Source: Opitutaceae bacterium | GTDB lineage: Bacteria > Verrucomicrobiota > Verrucomicrobiia > Opitutales > Opitutaceae | NCBI GenBank assembly: GCA_025352845.1 | Contig: JANXSC010000028.1 | Location: 1 to 9,314, forward strand | Direction of reading: 5' to 3' | DNA: 9,314 bases | Part shown: piece by piece, positions 1 to 7,334 of the stretch | Position numbering within the stretch: position 1 is the stretch's first letter | Layout of the letters: each line of letters starts with the position of its first letter | Notes under the pieces: generated by a model | Told to the model about the DNA's origin: nothing | Seen by the model: only the letters and a program-made list of their open reading frames with translations | Databases searched by the model: none | Translations under genes and position numbers: made by a program

Positions 1-3000
1 CCGTAGAGCGGCGTGCGGCGGTTGAAGAGATTGTCCACGTTGAGATCGAGCTGTAGACTCCGGCCTTCCCGCAGCTTGAAAGTGTAGGACGCGCTCGCGA
101 CGCCCTTGTAATAGGAGGGCGCGTAAACGGAATCGCCGGGCCCGACCGTGGGGTCGTCGATCGCGGTCGCGGGATTCGCCGGGTTTACGATCGTGTCGCT
201 CCCTTTGTAGCCGACGACTTGGCCGCCGCGGTAGTTGACGCCAGCGCCCACCCGCACGCCCTTGAGCGGGCTGCTTTGAAAACGGTAGTCCGTGGCGAGA
301 TTGCCCACCCACTTGCTGTTACCGTTCGTCTCCTGCGGAACCTGCGAGGTGGTATTGGGAATGACGTTATCGATGAGATTATTCCAGCCGTTCACCGCGG
401 CCTGCACGCGCGTCTGGTTGATCTTCGTTGGTTCGTTGAGCGCAGGATTGATCAAGGCGCGGTTGCTCGCGTCGATCAGGATGCCAGCGTCGGCGAGAAT
501 TTGGCGCGACACGGCGTCCTGACTTTTGAAGTAGGCGATGATGTCGGGATACTGGTCGCGCACGCGGGCCTTGGTGTAGCCGGCGTTGAGGACGGTGCGC
601 CACGCGCGGGTAAAGTTGGCCGTGAGCTCGAACTCGTAGCCCTTCGTTTCAGACGTGACGGTGGAATACACGTTTTGCGGGAAGCGCGCGACGTTGCGGG
701 CGTTGCGGCCAACCGGACTGAGGTCGCCGACGACCGGCGCATCGGAGATGGCGTTGTAGGCGCCGTTGAATCCGCCGGGCGAGAGCACGGCGGTGCCGGC
801 CTGATAGGAGTCAAACGCGCCGACACTGAGTGACATTCTCCCGTTCGGGAGCGTGACGCGGAAACCGTAGTCTTTGCCGCGCGAACTGGTCGGGGGCACG
901 AGGGTGCCGTCGGCTTTCTGACTGGGGGCGGTGAGACTGAACGTCTCCGCGACGTTGCCATAGACGCCGAGCCACCGCGTGACATTCACGACGGCGCCCG
1001 TAGTAAACGTGTTGATGTTCGGGGAGAGTGCCGGGGAATCGTAGTCGTCGCGGAAACGGTCGTTGGCGTATTGGGGCTGCGGGATGTTCGCCCCGTTGAT
1101 ATTGGAACGGGGCCGCACGTCGGCGGACTGCCCCGGGGCGGTGGCGACGCCGGCAGCGTTCTTCGGCGTGTATTGGAGTTTGAAGTAGTCGGCCGGGGCA
1201 TCGCGCCGGAACGTGAGCGTCGTGCCATCCCAGCCGGCGAGATTATCGCCGGGCGCGACGACACGCTTGTCGCCGATGACCGCAAAGTCGCGGCGGAAGG
1301 CCCCGATGAGCACGAGTCGATTCTTGAAGAGGTCGAGATTGCCCGCGCCTTGGAGAAACTTGTATTTCCGCAGGCTGTTGCGGTTGTTGTCCTCGCGACG
1401 GGTGTCATACATCCACGCCGGCGTAATGGTCTCGTTGTTGCCGGTCACCGGATCGACGATCTTCACCGGAGCGGTCGAAGGCGTGTAAGTGCGGTTCGGC
1501 TGATCCATGTAGAAGCGCGTGTAGAGACCGTATTCGCTATACTCCAAGTTATCGACCCAACTGCGGGCGTCGGGCGCACGGCTCTTGATCGGGAGGAGAA
1601 GAGTGAGCGCGCGGGATCTCGTTTTCTGCTCGGTGAGACCGGCCATGCCGCTGAACTGGAGCTTACCCACGCGCGTGTCGCGGATGTAGACGGCCTGCGC
1701 CCGGATATTTTTCAAGTCATTCGTGCGGAGATTCTGATACTCCATGAACTCCATGAACGCGTGCTTAAAGTTCGGGTTCGCGCCCCCGCCGGGGAGCGTC
1801 GAATCGATGTCGATGTAGATGTCCTGACCGCCGCGACGAGCGAGGCCGGTCTGACCGTTGGCATCGCTGCGATTCACGTCGCCAGCCAGCTCGAGAAAAA
1901 GATGGTCGCCCAGCTTGTAGTTGATGGTGAGCGCAAGGTCCTGGCCGAGTTCCGTGAACGTCGGGCGCTTGTTGCTCCAGACGCTGGTCGTCTCGCGATC
2001 CGGCACCCGAAAGAAGCTCGAGCCAGCCAGAGCGCGCGAATAACGGCCGGAGGGCACGCCAAAATCATCGTCGATCATCGCCTGGTTGTTGATCGTGAAA
2101 CCGGGCGTGATGATCGGCACGCCGTTGATTTGGTTGGTGAGCGAAAGCGTCGAATTCTGCGCCGCGCCCTTGGTCACGTAGCGGTTTTCAAAATTGAGCA
2201 CGTTGCCGCCGAAGGAATCGTGCCGCACAAAACGCGGGCCGGAGCGCACGATGCCGGCGGCGGCGATCTGGGCGTTGGTGGGGAGCGTCGTCGGGATCGC
2301 GCTGAAGGTGGTGACGCCGTCCCACGCCGAGATCCGGTCGCGCAACGAGGTCGTCCCGCGCAGCTCGCGGCTCTTGCCGTATTCGCCCTCGGCCCGAATG
2401 GAGAGGCGGGAGGTGGGCTTGAATGTCGCGGCCAGATGCGCGCCGTAACGATCCTTCCACTCGTTGTCGCGCCACGTGTCGGATTGATCCCAGACGACGT
2501 TCGCGCGCACTGCGAACTGCTTGGTGCGGGCTTCATTCACATCGCCGGTGAATCGATAGCGATTGTAGCTTCCGATCTGGAGACGCGCGCTTTGAAAACT
2601 CTTCGAGGGGTCGGCCTGCTTGGTCACGGAGTTCACGGTGCCGCCCACGCCGCCCGCACCGTAGAGCACGGCATTTGGTCCGCGGCCGTAATCCACGCGG
2701 TCGAGATTGTAGCTGTCGGCCGTCGTGATGTAGGGGAAAAAATTTCGCGTCGGCACACCGGTCGAGACGCCACGGGTGCGGAGGCCGCCGTTGGCGACGG
2801 AGGTGCCGAAAGCGCGATTAGTGCCGTCGGCATCGACGACGGTGCTGTTGACGGACCACTGCGTGGCTTCGGCCACATCGGTGAGATTGAAGGCCTCAAG
2901 AAATTCCGCCGTGACGACCGAGTAGGCGACGGGCGTATCCTTCAGCGCGGTCGCGATGCGCCCGCCGGCGAGCGAGCTGGCGGCGACGAAGCCGACATCT

Positions 3001-3173
3001 TTCTCCGCACTCACGGTAAACGGCGTGAGCGTGATCTTTTCGTCATCAGAAACACGAGGCGCGCTGGGTGCCGTCTGGGCATGGAGCCCGCCCACTCGGA
3101 GAGCGAGAGCGGCAACGATCATGCAGGCGACCAATCGGAGGCGAAGGGGTGATTTGTTTGAGGCGAAGTTCAT
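1..3173 (-). CDS. TonB-dependent outer-membrane receptor, large Opitutaceae-type (3' end outside window)
   Basis: Reading the minus strand from the ATG at 3171-3173 gives one uninterrupted frame of about 1057 codons that runs off the left edge. It starts with a signal peptide (basic n-region to residue 13, hydrophobic core about 14-28, likely cleavage after HA at 31-32). A TonB-box-like stretch, ITLTPFTVSA, follows at 47-56. The plug domain spans about 74-190 and carries the diagnostic motif GRGPNAVLYGAGGVGGTVN at 163-181. The rest is beta-barrel sequence rich in aromatic/Asn/Asp loops, and the last visible residues (LDLNVDNLFNRRTPLYG) are the usual penultimate barrel strand, so only some 30-50 residues are missing. 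The family imports large ligands such as siderophores, glycans or cobamides using TonB-ExbBD energy. The ligand cannot be read from sequence, and no adjacent SusD, sigma factor or anti-sigma factor gives a hint. No Shine-Dalgarno is visible before the start. Confidence 0.93.
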   Translation of the reverse strand, partial: MNFASNKSPLRLRLVACMIVAALALRVGGLHAQTAPSAPRVSDDEKITLTPFTVSAEKDVGFVAASSLAGGRIATALKDTPVAYSVVTAEFLEAFNLTDVAEATQWSVNSTVVDADGTNRAFGTSVANGGLRTRGVSTGVPTRNFFPYITTADSYNLDRVDYGRGPNAVLYGAGGVGGTVNSVTKQADPSKSFQSARLQIGSYNRYRFTGDVNEARTKQFAVRANVVWDQSDTWRDNEWKDRYGAHLAATFKPTSRLSIRAEGEYGKSRELRGTTSLRDRISAWDGVTTFSAIPTTLPTNAQIAAAGIVRSGPRFVRHDSFGGNVLNFENRYVTKGAAQNSTLSLTNQINGVPIITPGFTINNQAMIDDDFGVPSGRYSRALAGSSFFRVPDRETTSVWSNKRPTFTELGQDLALTINYKLGDHLFLELAGDVNRSDANGQTGLARRGGQDIYIDIDSTLPGGGANPNFKHAFMEFMEYQNLRTNDLKNIRAQAVYIRDTRVGKLQFSGMAGLTEQKTRSRALTLLLPIKSRAPDARSWVDNLEYSEYGLYTRFYMDQPNRTYTPSTAPVKIVDPVTGNNETITPAWMYDTRREDNNRNSLRKYKFLQGAGNLDLFKNRLVLIGAFRRDFAVIGDKRVVAPGDNLAGWDGTTLTFRRDAPADYFKLQYTPKNAAGVATAPGQSADVRPRSNINGANIPQPQYANDRFRDDYDSPALSPNINTFTTGAVVNVTRWLGVYGNVAETFSLTAPSQKADGTLVPPTSSRGKDYGFRVTLPNGRMSLSVGAFDSYQAGTAVLSPGGFNGAYNAISDAPVVGDLSPVGRNARNVARFPQNVYSTVTSETKGYEFELTANFTRAWRTVLNAGYTKARVRDQYPDIIAYFKSQDAVSRQILADAGILIDASNRALINPALNEPTKINQTRVQAAVNGWNNLIDNVIPNTTSQVPQETNGNSKWVGNLATDYRFQSSPLKGVRVGAGVNYRGGQVVGYKGSDTIVNPANPATAIDDPTVGPGDSVYAPSYYKGVASASYTFKLREGRSLQLDLNVDNLFNRRTPLY

Positions 3174-3427
3174 GGGACGGTGGGGACGAGGTGGGAAAAA
3201 CGGACCGGATATACCGACTACCTAACCGGGGCGACACGCATGCACTGCGAAATGCAATACGGCCACACGGTCGGTTAATTCAAAAAAGGGGGGAGGCAAC
3301 TTCAGTTTGCAAGAGTCCGTCGCGTCCGGGCTCTGGCAACGTTTTTTCCAACAAAACCCTGCCGCAGCGACCTCCCTCTGTCGCGCTGCGTCATTGCGCC
3401 TCCGGTTGGCTCTGCCACGCTGGCGCG
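3174..3427. promoter_or_regulatory. Divergent intergenic region between receptor and EamA gene
   Basis: This 254-base gap separates two divergent starts, so it must hold promoters for both, but I see no convincing -35/-10 pair or operator. The minus strand has an AT-richer patch near 3205-3215 (GGTATATCC) that could be a -10 region for the receptor. Around 3277-3292 there is a short A/T tract followed by a purine run (AAAAAAGGGGGGAGG). No open frame here resembles a protein. The longer plus-strand frame that reaches upstream of 3428 has no family-like sequence before the MNWLHW start. Confidence 0.4.
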
Positions 3428-3847
3428 ATGAACTGGCTCCACTGGTCGCTCCTCTCGGCACTCTTCGCCGGGCTCACCGCCATCCTCGCGAAGATCGGCA
3501 TCACCGGCGTCGATTCCAATCTCGCGACCGCGGTCCGCACCGTGGTCGTCCTCGTGTTTGCATGGGCGGTTGCTTTCTCGACCGGTTCTGCTGGCGGGGT
3601 GTTCGCGCTCTCGAAGCGCACGTGGCTTTTCCTCACGCTCTCGGGCATCGCCACGGGCCTCTCGTGGCTCTGCTACTTCCGCGCGCTCCAGCTGGGCGCA
3701 GCCTCAAAGGTCGCGCCCATCGACAAACTCAGCGTCGTCTTTGTGCTCGTTTTCGCCGCGCTCTTCCTTGGCGAGGCGCTCACGGCGAAAACGATTCTCG
3801 GCGGCGCACTGATTGCCGTCGGTGCCGTCGTGCTCGCATTGAAGTAA
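3428..3847 (+). CDS. Half-size EamA/DMT-superfamily membrane protein
   Basis: A 139-residue, very hydrophobic inner-membrane protein with about five predicted helices (residues 4-22, 31-50, 64-86, 94-114, 117-138). It matches a single EamA repeat: a conserved ATGLSWLCYFRALQLG segment at 77-92, then APIDKLSVVFVLVFAALFLGE at about 96-116 and a final glycine-rich helix. Full-length drug/metabolite transporters have two such repeats (about 300 residues). One-repeat proteins of about 140 residues (COG2510-like) exist as a separate group and may work as dimers; the substrate is unknown. I chose the ATG at 3428 because the first helix starts right there and the in-frame sequence upstream is not protein-like. 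It stands alone, divergent from the large receptor and convergent with the second receptor, so context gives no functional hint. Confidence 0.85.
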   Translation: MNWLHWSLLSALFAGLTAILAKIGITGVDSNLATAVRTVVVLVFAWAVAFSTGSAGGVFALSKRTWLFLTLSGIATGLSWLCYFRALQLGAASKVAPIDKLSVVFVLVFAALFLGEALTAKTILGGALIAVGAVVLALK

Positions 3848-3864
3848 AATTGCTCGGCTGCTTG

Positions 3865-3944
3865 ATGTAGGCGGGATGCTCTCACCCCGCGGCTTTCCAC
3901 GTGCGACGCCTGAATCCTGCGGGGTGAGGGCACCCCGCCTACAT
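3865..3944. repeat. REPIN-like inverted repeat, copy 1 (intergenic, between convergent genes)
   Basis: Two 26-base arms (3865-3890 and 3919-3944) are reverse complements with two mismatches and are separated by a 28-base spacer. Each arm begins, read inward, with ATGTAG and continues with its own hairpin, stem GCGGGGTG/CACCCCGC around a 4-base loop. The TGTAG foot followed by a G+C-rich hairpin, in inverted pairs, is the known architecture of REP/REPIN elements, whose conserved foot is GTAG. It lies between the stop of the EamA gene (3847) and the stop of the convergent receptor (3953), so it may also end transcription from both sides. No T-run follows either arm, so it is not a classical intrinsic terminator. 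Confidence 0.75.
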
Positions 3945-3952
3945 TATCGCAT

Positions 3953-6049
3953 TTAGAACCGCCGCGTCGCGCTCACGCGCCACGTCCGCGGCTCGGCCGG
4001 GTGAAAGTGAACGTCGCCCACGCCCGCCGCCGGTTCGCCGCGCAGGCGCGAGGCATACGCGTAGGCGATGTCGTAGTTGGCTCGATCGAGGGCGTTGAGC
4101 ACGTCGAGCGACACTTCCCAATTTTTCGCGCGCCAGCCGAGCCGGAGATTCACTGTTGTCGATGACGGCGCGCGCACCGAGTTGTCTTCGTTCAACGGCT
4201 GCGGCCCAAACATCCGCAGTCGCGCCGCGCCGAACCACCCCTCGCCCGCCCCCACCGTCGCGCCCGCGGTTACGACGGTCGCGATCGAATTCGCGATCTG
4301 TGTGCCGCCGCCGGTCACGTCGCGATAGCGCGCGTGTGTGAGCGAAACGTCGGCATCCAGCGCGAGCCACCGCGTCGCGCGCCAGTAGTTCGCCAGCTCC
4401 ACGCCATAACGCCGGGTGCGACCGCTCGGTTCCGTGCCGCCCGCATCGCCGACGAACACCAGCTCGGAATCCAAATCAAGCGCCCAAAACGACAGTGTCG
4501 TCACGAGACCCGGCACCACCGCGGTCCGCACGCCCGCCTCCGCTCCGCGCGAGCGCACGAGCGGCGTCACGCGATCCACCGGTGTCACCCCATCCGCGGG
4601 ATCGACGCGAATCGTCGTGCCGCGCGCGTCATTGCTGTGGAAACCCGTGCCCGCGTTCAGATAAAATTCCGTCTGCGCCCACGGGCCGAGCACGACGCCG
4701 ACCTTCGGCGAAAAAATATCTGCCAGCCGCGTGCCCGAGTTGCGCGCGTTGTCGCTCTTCACTTTGAACCGGTAGCCGTCCGCGCGCAGCCCCGCCTCGG
4801 TGCGCAGCCACTCACTCCAGCGCGTTTCGTTTTTCGCAAACACCCCGGCACTCAATTCGTCGACGCTATCATCGCGCACCGTCGCAAGTCGCACCCGTCG
4901 TGCCGTGCGATGCAGGCTGAGTTCGCCAATGAAATCGCCGCGCGTCTGCACGCCCACCGTCGTCTCACTCGTGCCGCCTGCCCGTGGTGCCGACCACGTG
5001 CGCGTGAGTGCGCCACCCACCACCACGCGCCGGTCGCGCTGGTTGAACTGATCGCCGTTCACGGGATCGTCGAGGAAATAGGTGAAGTTGGAGAAGAGAT
5101 TCAGCCGATAGTAAATCGCGTAGGCGTTGAGGCGCGTCGTTGCGTCCGCACCTTTCAGCGTGGCATCGAACGACAGGCTCGCGCGGTCGCTGTCGCCGCC
5201 GTCCGTCGGGTCGATGTTGCCGAAGCGTTCGAGCGTGCCCGCCTCCACCGCACGCAGCGGAATCTGGTCCGTCGATCGCCACTTCGCGCGATACGCCATC
5301 GCGGTGAGGCGATAGTCGGCATTCGCCCCCATCCACGCGCGGCGCACCACGCCGTTGAAGCGATTCGAGTCTTCCTTGAGCAACCACGGTCCGTCGTCGT
5401 GCGTAAACTCCAGCGCGCCCGTCGTGGCAACCGCTCCATCACGCTGCGTGCCACCGGCGGCGAAACGCGCGAAGTTCTGGTCACCGAGCGTCATGCTCAC
5501 GAAATTCCGCGGCAACGCGTCGAACTGCCGAAACTCCGTCGCGCCCGCCGCAGAGAAATCGCCGACCTCCGCGAAGAACGGGCCTTTGTTGAAATCAACC
5601 TGCCGCACCATTTCCGGAATCAGGAAATTCAGGTCGGCGTAGCCCTGGCCATGCGCGTGCGAGCGCATATTGACCGGCATCCCATCGGCCGCGATCGAGA
5701 GATCGGTGCCGTGGTCGAGGTTGAAGCCGCGCAGGAAATACTGGTTGGCCTTCCCGTCGCCCGAATGCTGCGTGATGACGACGCCGGGAATCACCTCGAG
5801 CAATTCCCCGCGCCGCAGAAACGGCCGCGCATCGAGTTCCGTCGCGCCCACGATCCCCTGCGAAGCAGAAGCCGCCGTGCCGACGAGATCGGTGCCGCGC
5901 CCTTGGACGACAAACGGCGCGAGTTGCGTGGCTGGCGGCGTGTCGGCCGGGGCCGCGGAGATCTGAGCCCGCAACGCCGTGGCGGTGCAGGCGATGAACG
6001 TGAGAAGAACGTGGCGCGTGGACGCGCGGAAAATAAGAGGCGAGTGCAT
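3953..6049 (-). CDS. TonB-dependent receptor, probable metal (zinc/nickel/cobalt-type) uptake
   Basis: A 698-residue outer-membrane receptor from the ATG at 6047-6049. Signal peptide: basic start, hydrophobic VLLTFIACTATAL at 14-26, likely cleavage after LRA near 28. TonB-box-like LAPFVVQG at 43-50. The plug domain covers about 55-180, with GELLEVIPGVVITQHSGDGK at 81-100 and ANQYFLRGFNLDHGTDL at 101-117. Next comes a His-bearing stretch MRSHAHGQGYADLNFL at 128-143, then VDFNKGPFFAEVGDFSAAGA at 151-170. The barrel ends in ...RVSATRRF with the terminal Phe typical of BAM substrates. This plug signature marks a widespread subfamily without siderophore motifs. Its neighbours here (His-rich lipoprotein, COG0523 GTPase) point to transition-metal import; the exact ligand is inference. 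An upstream in-frame ATG at 6085 would add 12 residues; I prefer 6049 because it gives a compact signal peptide. It follows the small gene at 6198-6608 on the same strand. Confidence 0.92.
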   Translation of the reverse strand: MHSPLIFRASTRHVLLTFIACTATALRAQISAAPADTPPATQLAPFVVQGRGTDLVGTAASASQGIVGATELDARPFLRRGELLEVIPGVVITQHSGDGKANQYFLRGFNLDHGTDLSIAADGMPVNMRSHAHGQGYADLNFLIPEMVRQVDFNKGPFFAEVGDFSAAGATEFRQFDALPRNFVSMTLGDQNFARFAAGGTQRDGAVATTGALEFTHDDGPWLLKEDSNRFNGVVRRAWMGANADYRLTAMAYRAKWRSTDQIPLRAVEAGTLERFGNIDPTDGGDSDRASLSFDATLKGADATTRLNAYAIYYRLNLFSNFTYFLDDPVNGDQFNQRDRRVVVGGALTRTWSAPRAGGTSETTVGVQTRGDFIGELSLHRTARRVRLATVRDDSVDELSAGVFAKNETRWSEWLRTEAGLRADGYRFKVKSDNARNSGTRLADIFSPKVGVVLGPWAQTEFYLNAGTGFHSNDARGTTIRVDPADGVTPVDRVTPLVRSRGAEAGVRTAVVPGLVTTLSFWALDLDSELVFVGDAGGTEPSGRTRRYGVELANYWRATRWLALDADVSLTHARYRDVTGGGTQIANSIATVVTAGATVGAGEGWFGAARLRMFGPQPLNEDNSVRAPSSTTVNLRLGWRAKNWEVSLDVLNALDRANYDIAYAYASRLRGEPAAGVGDVHFHPAEPRTWRVSATRRF

Positions 6050-6126
6050 GGTGAACCGGAGGGTGGGCCGCAAGCGCGCGGCCATGACTGACGCTGGGTT
6101 TGAAAGGGCGCAGATTCTCAGCGCCC

Positions 6127-6185
6127 TGTAGCCGGAGTCGGCGACCCCGGTTTGCGTTCGGCCGGGGTCGGCGACCCCGGCTACA
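6127..6185. repeat. REPIN-like inverted repeat, copy 2 (between small gene and receptor)
   Basis: Two 24-base arms (6127-6150 and 6162-6185), inverted with two mismatches, around an 11-base spacer. Each arm is the foot TGTAG followed by a 19-base hairpin; in the second arm the hairpin is CCGGGGTCGGCGACCCCGG, an 8-bp perfect stem with a 3-base loop. The first arm has one stem mismatch (CCGGAGTC). It has the same foot and layout as copy 1 but a different stem sequence, and it is nearly identical in sequence to copy 3 inside the GTPase gene. It sits in the 148-base gap between two minus-strand genes that probably share a transcript, so it could fold in the mRNA and lower or stabilise expression of the downstream receptor. 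Confidence 0.8.
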
Positions 6186-6197
6186 AACTACAAACGA

Positions 6198-6608
6198 TCA
6201 GGCGACAACCAAGCGCGGCGGCCCATGCGGCGGCGGCGCGCGCAATGATTCGGGACAGGCCCACGCGATCAGCGCGGGGCGACTCGCCCGCAGCGCGGGC
6301 GGCAAAACTTCGGCGACGGTCTCGTAGGCGAGCGGGATTTTTTTCACCACCGCCTCGGCCGGCACCGGCGGCAGCGGGCGGGCCGGCGTCGATTTCACGG
6401 CGCGAGCGATCCGTTGCGGCGTCGGTTTTCCGGCGAGCACGAAGGCCACGTCGGTGCTCAGGCGATGCTGGTGCGAAAAACTCCGCGCCTCCGCCAGCCA
6501 TGCCAGCCCCGTGTAAACGGCCACCTGCGGCGTGTTCGCACACCCCCACGCCGCGATGAGCAGCCAGAAGGGCCACCGGGCGGAAGAGGAGCGGGTTTTA
6601 GTGCGCAT
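6198..6608 (-). CDS. Small single-helix hypothetical protein upstream of the metal receptor
   Basis: A 136-residue protein from the ATG at 6606-6608 (a GTG two codons upstream is possible). I do not recognise a named family. It has a basic N-terminus (RTKTRSSSARW), one hydrophobic segment at about 12-24 (WPFWLLIAAWGCA) that is a signal peptide or anchor, then a region with FSHQHRLSTDVAFVLAG near 44-60 and a long Pro/Ala-rich tail. Two cysteines (C23 and one in AWACPESL near the C-terminus) and the HQH triplet could bind metal. C23 is preceded by A-W-G, which is a poor lipobox. It is the first gene of the minus-strand unit and is followed 148 bases later by the receptor start, so a role in the same metal-uptake pathway is likely, for example a periplasmic accessory. 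The competing frames over this region have Arg/Ala-rich shadow composition. Confidence 0.7.
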   Translation of the reverse strand: MRTKTRSSSARWPFWLLIAAWGCANTPQVAVYTGLAWLAEARSFSHQHRLSTDVAFVLAGKPTPQRIARAVKSTPARPLPPVPAEAVVKKIPLAYETVAEVLPPALRASRPALIAWACPESLRAPPPHGPPRLVVA

Positions 6609-6763
6609 GACCACGATGATTCGGCTGAGAGACGAAGTGGGATGCAGAAAGTTTTCCAGCCTGACCCGATCTTACGCCGTGGCCTTTCGACGGGTCACTG
6701 TGCTATCGACTACCTCCCCTGCCCCCGCATGTTCTCATTCCGTCGTCCTTCTCTTTCATTTCG
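6609..6763. promoter_or_regulatory. Shared divergent control region of the metal module
   Basis: This 155-base gap separates the start of the small gene/receptor unit (minus) from the lipoprotein/GTPase unit (plus), so both promoters must lie here. I see no strong sigma-70 boxes and no canonical Zur box (two inverted TGTTATAA-like halves). The best dyad is a weak 14-base one at 6727-6740 (GCATGTTCTCATTC, outer halves GCATG/CATTC with one mismatch), 23 bases before the lipoprotein ATG. It is only a candidate operator. Co-regulation of the two arms by a metal-responsive repressor is inference from gene content. Confidence 0.45.
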
Positions 6764-7255
6764 ATGAAAAATCTGCTCTTCACCTTTGCCGTTGCCATCG
6801 TCACGCTTGTCAGCGGATGCTCTAAAAGGGATCCTCACGCCGGCCACGATCACTCGGCCCACGCGACACCGAAACACGAGCACAAGGCGCCGCACGGCGG
6901 CACGCCGGTCGTCCTCGGCAAGGAAGCCTTCCACCTTGAACTCGTCCGCGACGCCGCCACCGGCAAGCTCACCGCTTACGTGCTCGACGGCGAGATGGAG
7001 AACTTCATCCGCATCTACGCCGGCTCGTTTGAAGTCGCCGTCACCGCGGGTTCCGCGCAACGCAGACTCACGTTTAAATCCGTCGCCAACACTGCCACCG
7101 GCGAAACCGTCGGCGACTCTTCGCAATTCGAGGCGCAGGCCGACTGGCTGAAAACCACCGCAGTCTTCGACGCCGTGCTCACCAGCCTCGAAATCCGCGG
7201 CACCACGTTCTCCGCCGTCGCCTTCAATTTTCCCAAGGGCAACGACAAGGACTGA
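6764..7255 (+). CDS. His-rich lipoprotein, probable periplasmic metal-binding protein
   Basis: A 163-residue protein with a clear lipoprotein signal: MKNLLFTFAVAIVTLVSGC, lipobox VSGC with the modified cysteine at 19. No acidic residue directly follows the cysteine. The mature N-terminus is a His-rich tether (residues 23-46) with seven histidines at 25, 28, 30, 33, 38, 40 and 44, ending in APHGG. A predicted beta-rich domain follows (about 47-157), with AFHLELVRDAATGKLTAYVLDG at about 55-76. The HGG...FHLEL...GKLT.YVLDG pattern recalls small metal-homeostasis proteins and the N-terminal parts of metal-efflux adaptor proteins, but I cannot name a family. It is first in a probable two-gene operon with the GTPase, 79 bases upstream of it. 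Likely role: binding zinc or a similar ion in the periplasm or at the outer membrane. Confidence 0.85.
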   Translation: MKNLLFTFAVAIVTLVSGCSKRDPHAGHDHSAHATPKHEHKAPHGGTPVVLGKEAFHLELVRDAATGKLTAYVLDGEMENFIRIYAGSFEVAVTAGSAQRRLTFKSVANTATGETVGDSSQFEAQADWLKTTAVFDAVLTSLEIRGTTFSAVAFNFPKGNDKD

Positions 7256-7297
7256 GCAAATCGTTGCACGACGCGCGCCACCGCCGCGGTTCAGCCC

Positions 7298-7332
7298 AAT
7301 CGAAAATCCAAAAATCCCTAAAATCGAAAATC
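7298..7332 (+). repeat. Short A-rich tandem repeat (AAAATCC-like) before the GTPase start
   Basis: The 35 bases before the GTPase ATG consist of imperfect copies of an AAAATCC/AAAATCG unit: AATCG, AAAATCC, AAAAATCCC, TAAAATCG, AAAATC. The last copy ends two bases before the ATG. The block is strikingly A-rich beside its 60-65% G+C surroundings and replaces any Shine-Dalgarno sequence. It may keep the start region free of mRNA structure. Similar AATCCAAAATC-type heptamer arrays are scattered in some cyanobacterial, planctomycete and verrucomicrobial genomes, so a dispersed simple repeat is the other reading. Confidence 0.55.
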
Positions 7333-7334
7333 AG

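Noticed and set aside
1071..3152. A 693-codon plus-strand open frame
   Set aside because: It is antisense to the large receptor, which is convincingly coding on the minus strand. The Arg/Ala/Gly/Val/His-rich translation has no family features and is typical of a shadow frame in G+C-rich DNA.
3068..3427. Upstream extension of the EamA frame to a start at 3068
   Set aside because: The added 120 residues overlap the receptor signal-peptide region antisense and are not protein-like; the first transmembrane helix starts at the ATG at 3428.
3865..3944. Calling copy 1 a standard intrinsic terminator
   Set aside because: There is no T-run after the hairpin on either strand, and the shared TGTAG foot with the other copies fits a REPIN better. 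A secondary termination role is not excluded.
4334..6091. A 585-codon plus-strand open frame
   Set aside because: It is antisense to the second receptor, its composition is dominated by Arg, Ala and His, and it has no motif or plausible domain. It is a codon-bias shadow.
6181..6576. An alternative minus-strand frame and several plus-strand frames over the small gene
   Set aside because: They are Arg/Ala/Gly-rich with no signal peptide or motif; the 6198-6608 frame has balanced composition and a clear hydrophobic N-terminus.
6609..6763. A canonical Zur box in the divergent region
   Set aside because: I looked for inverted TGTTATAA-like halves on both strands and found none; only a weak 14-base dyad remains.
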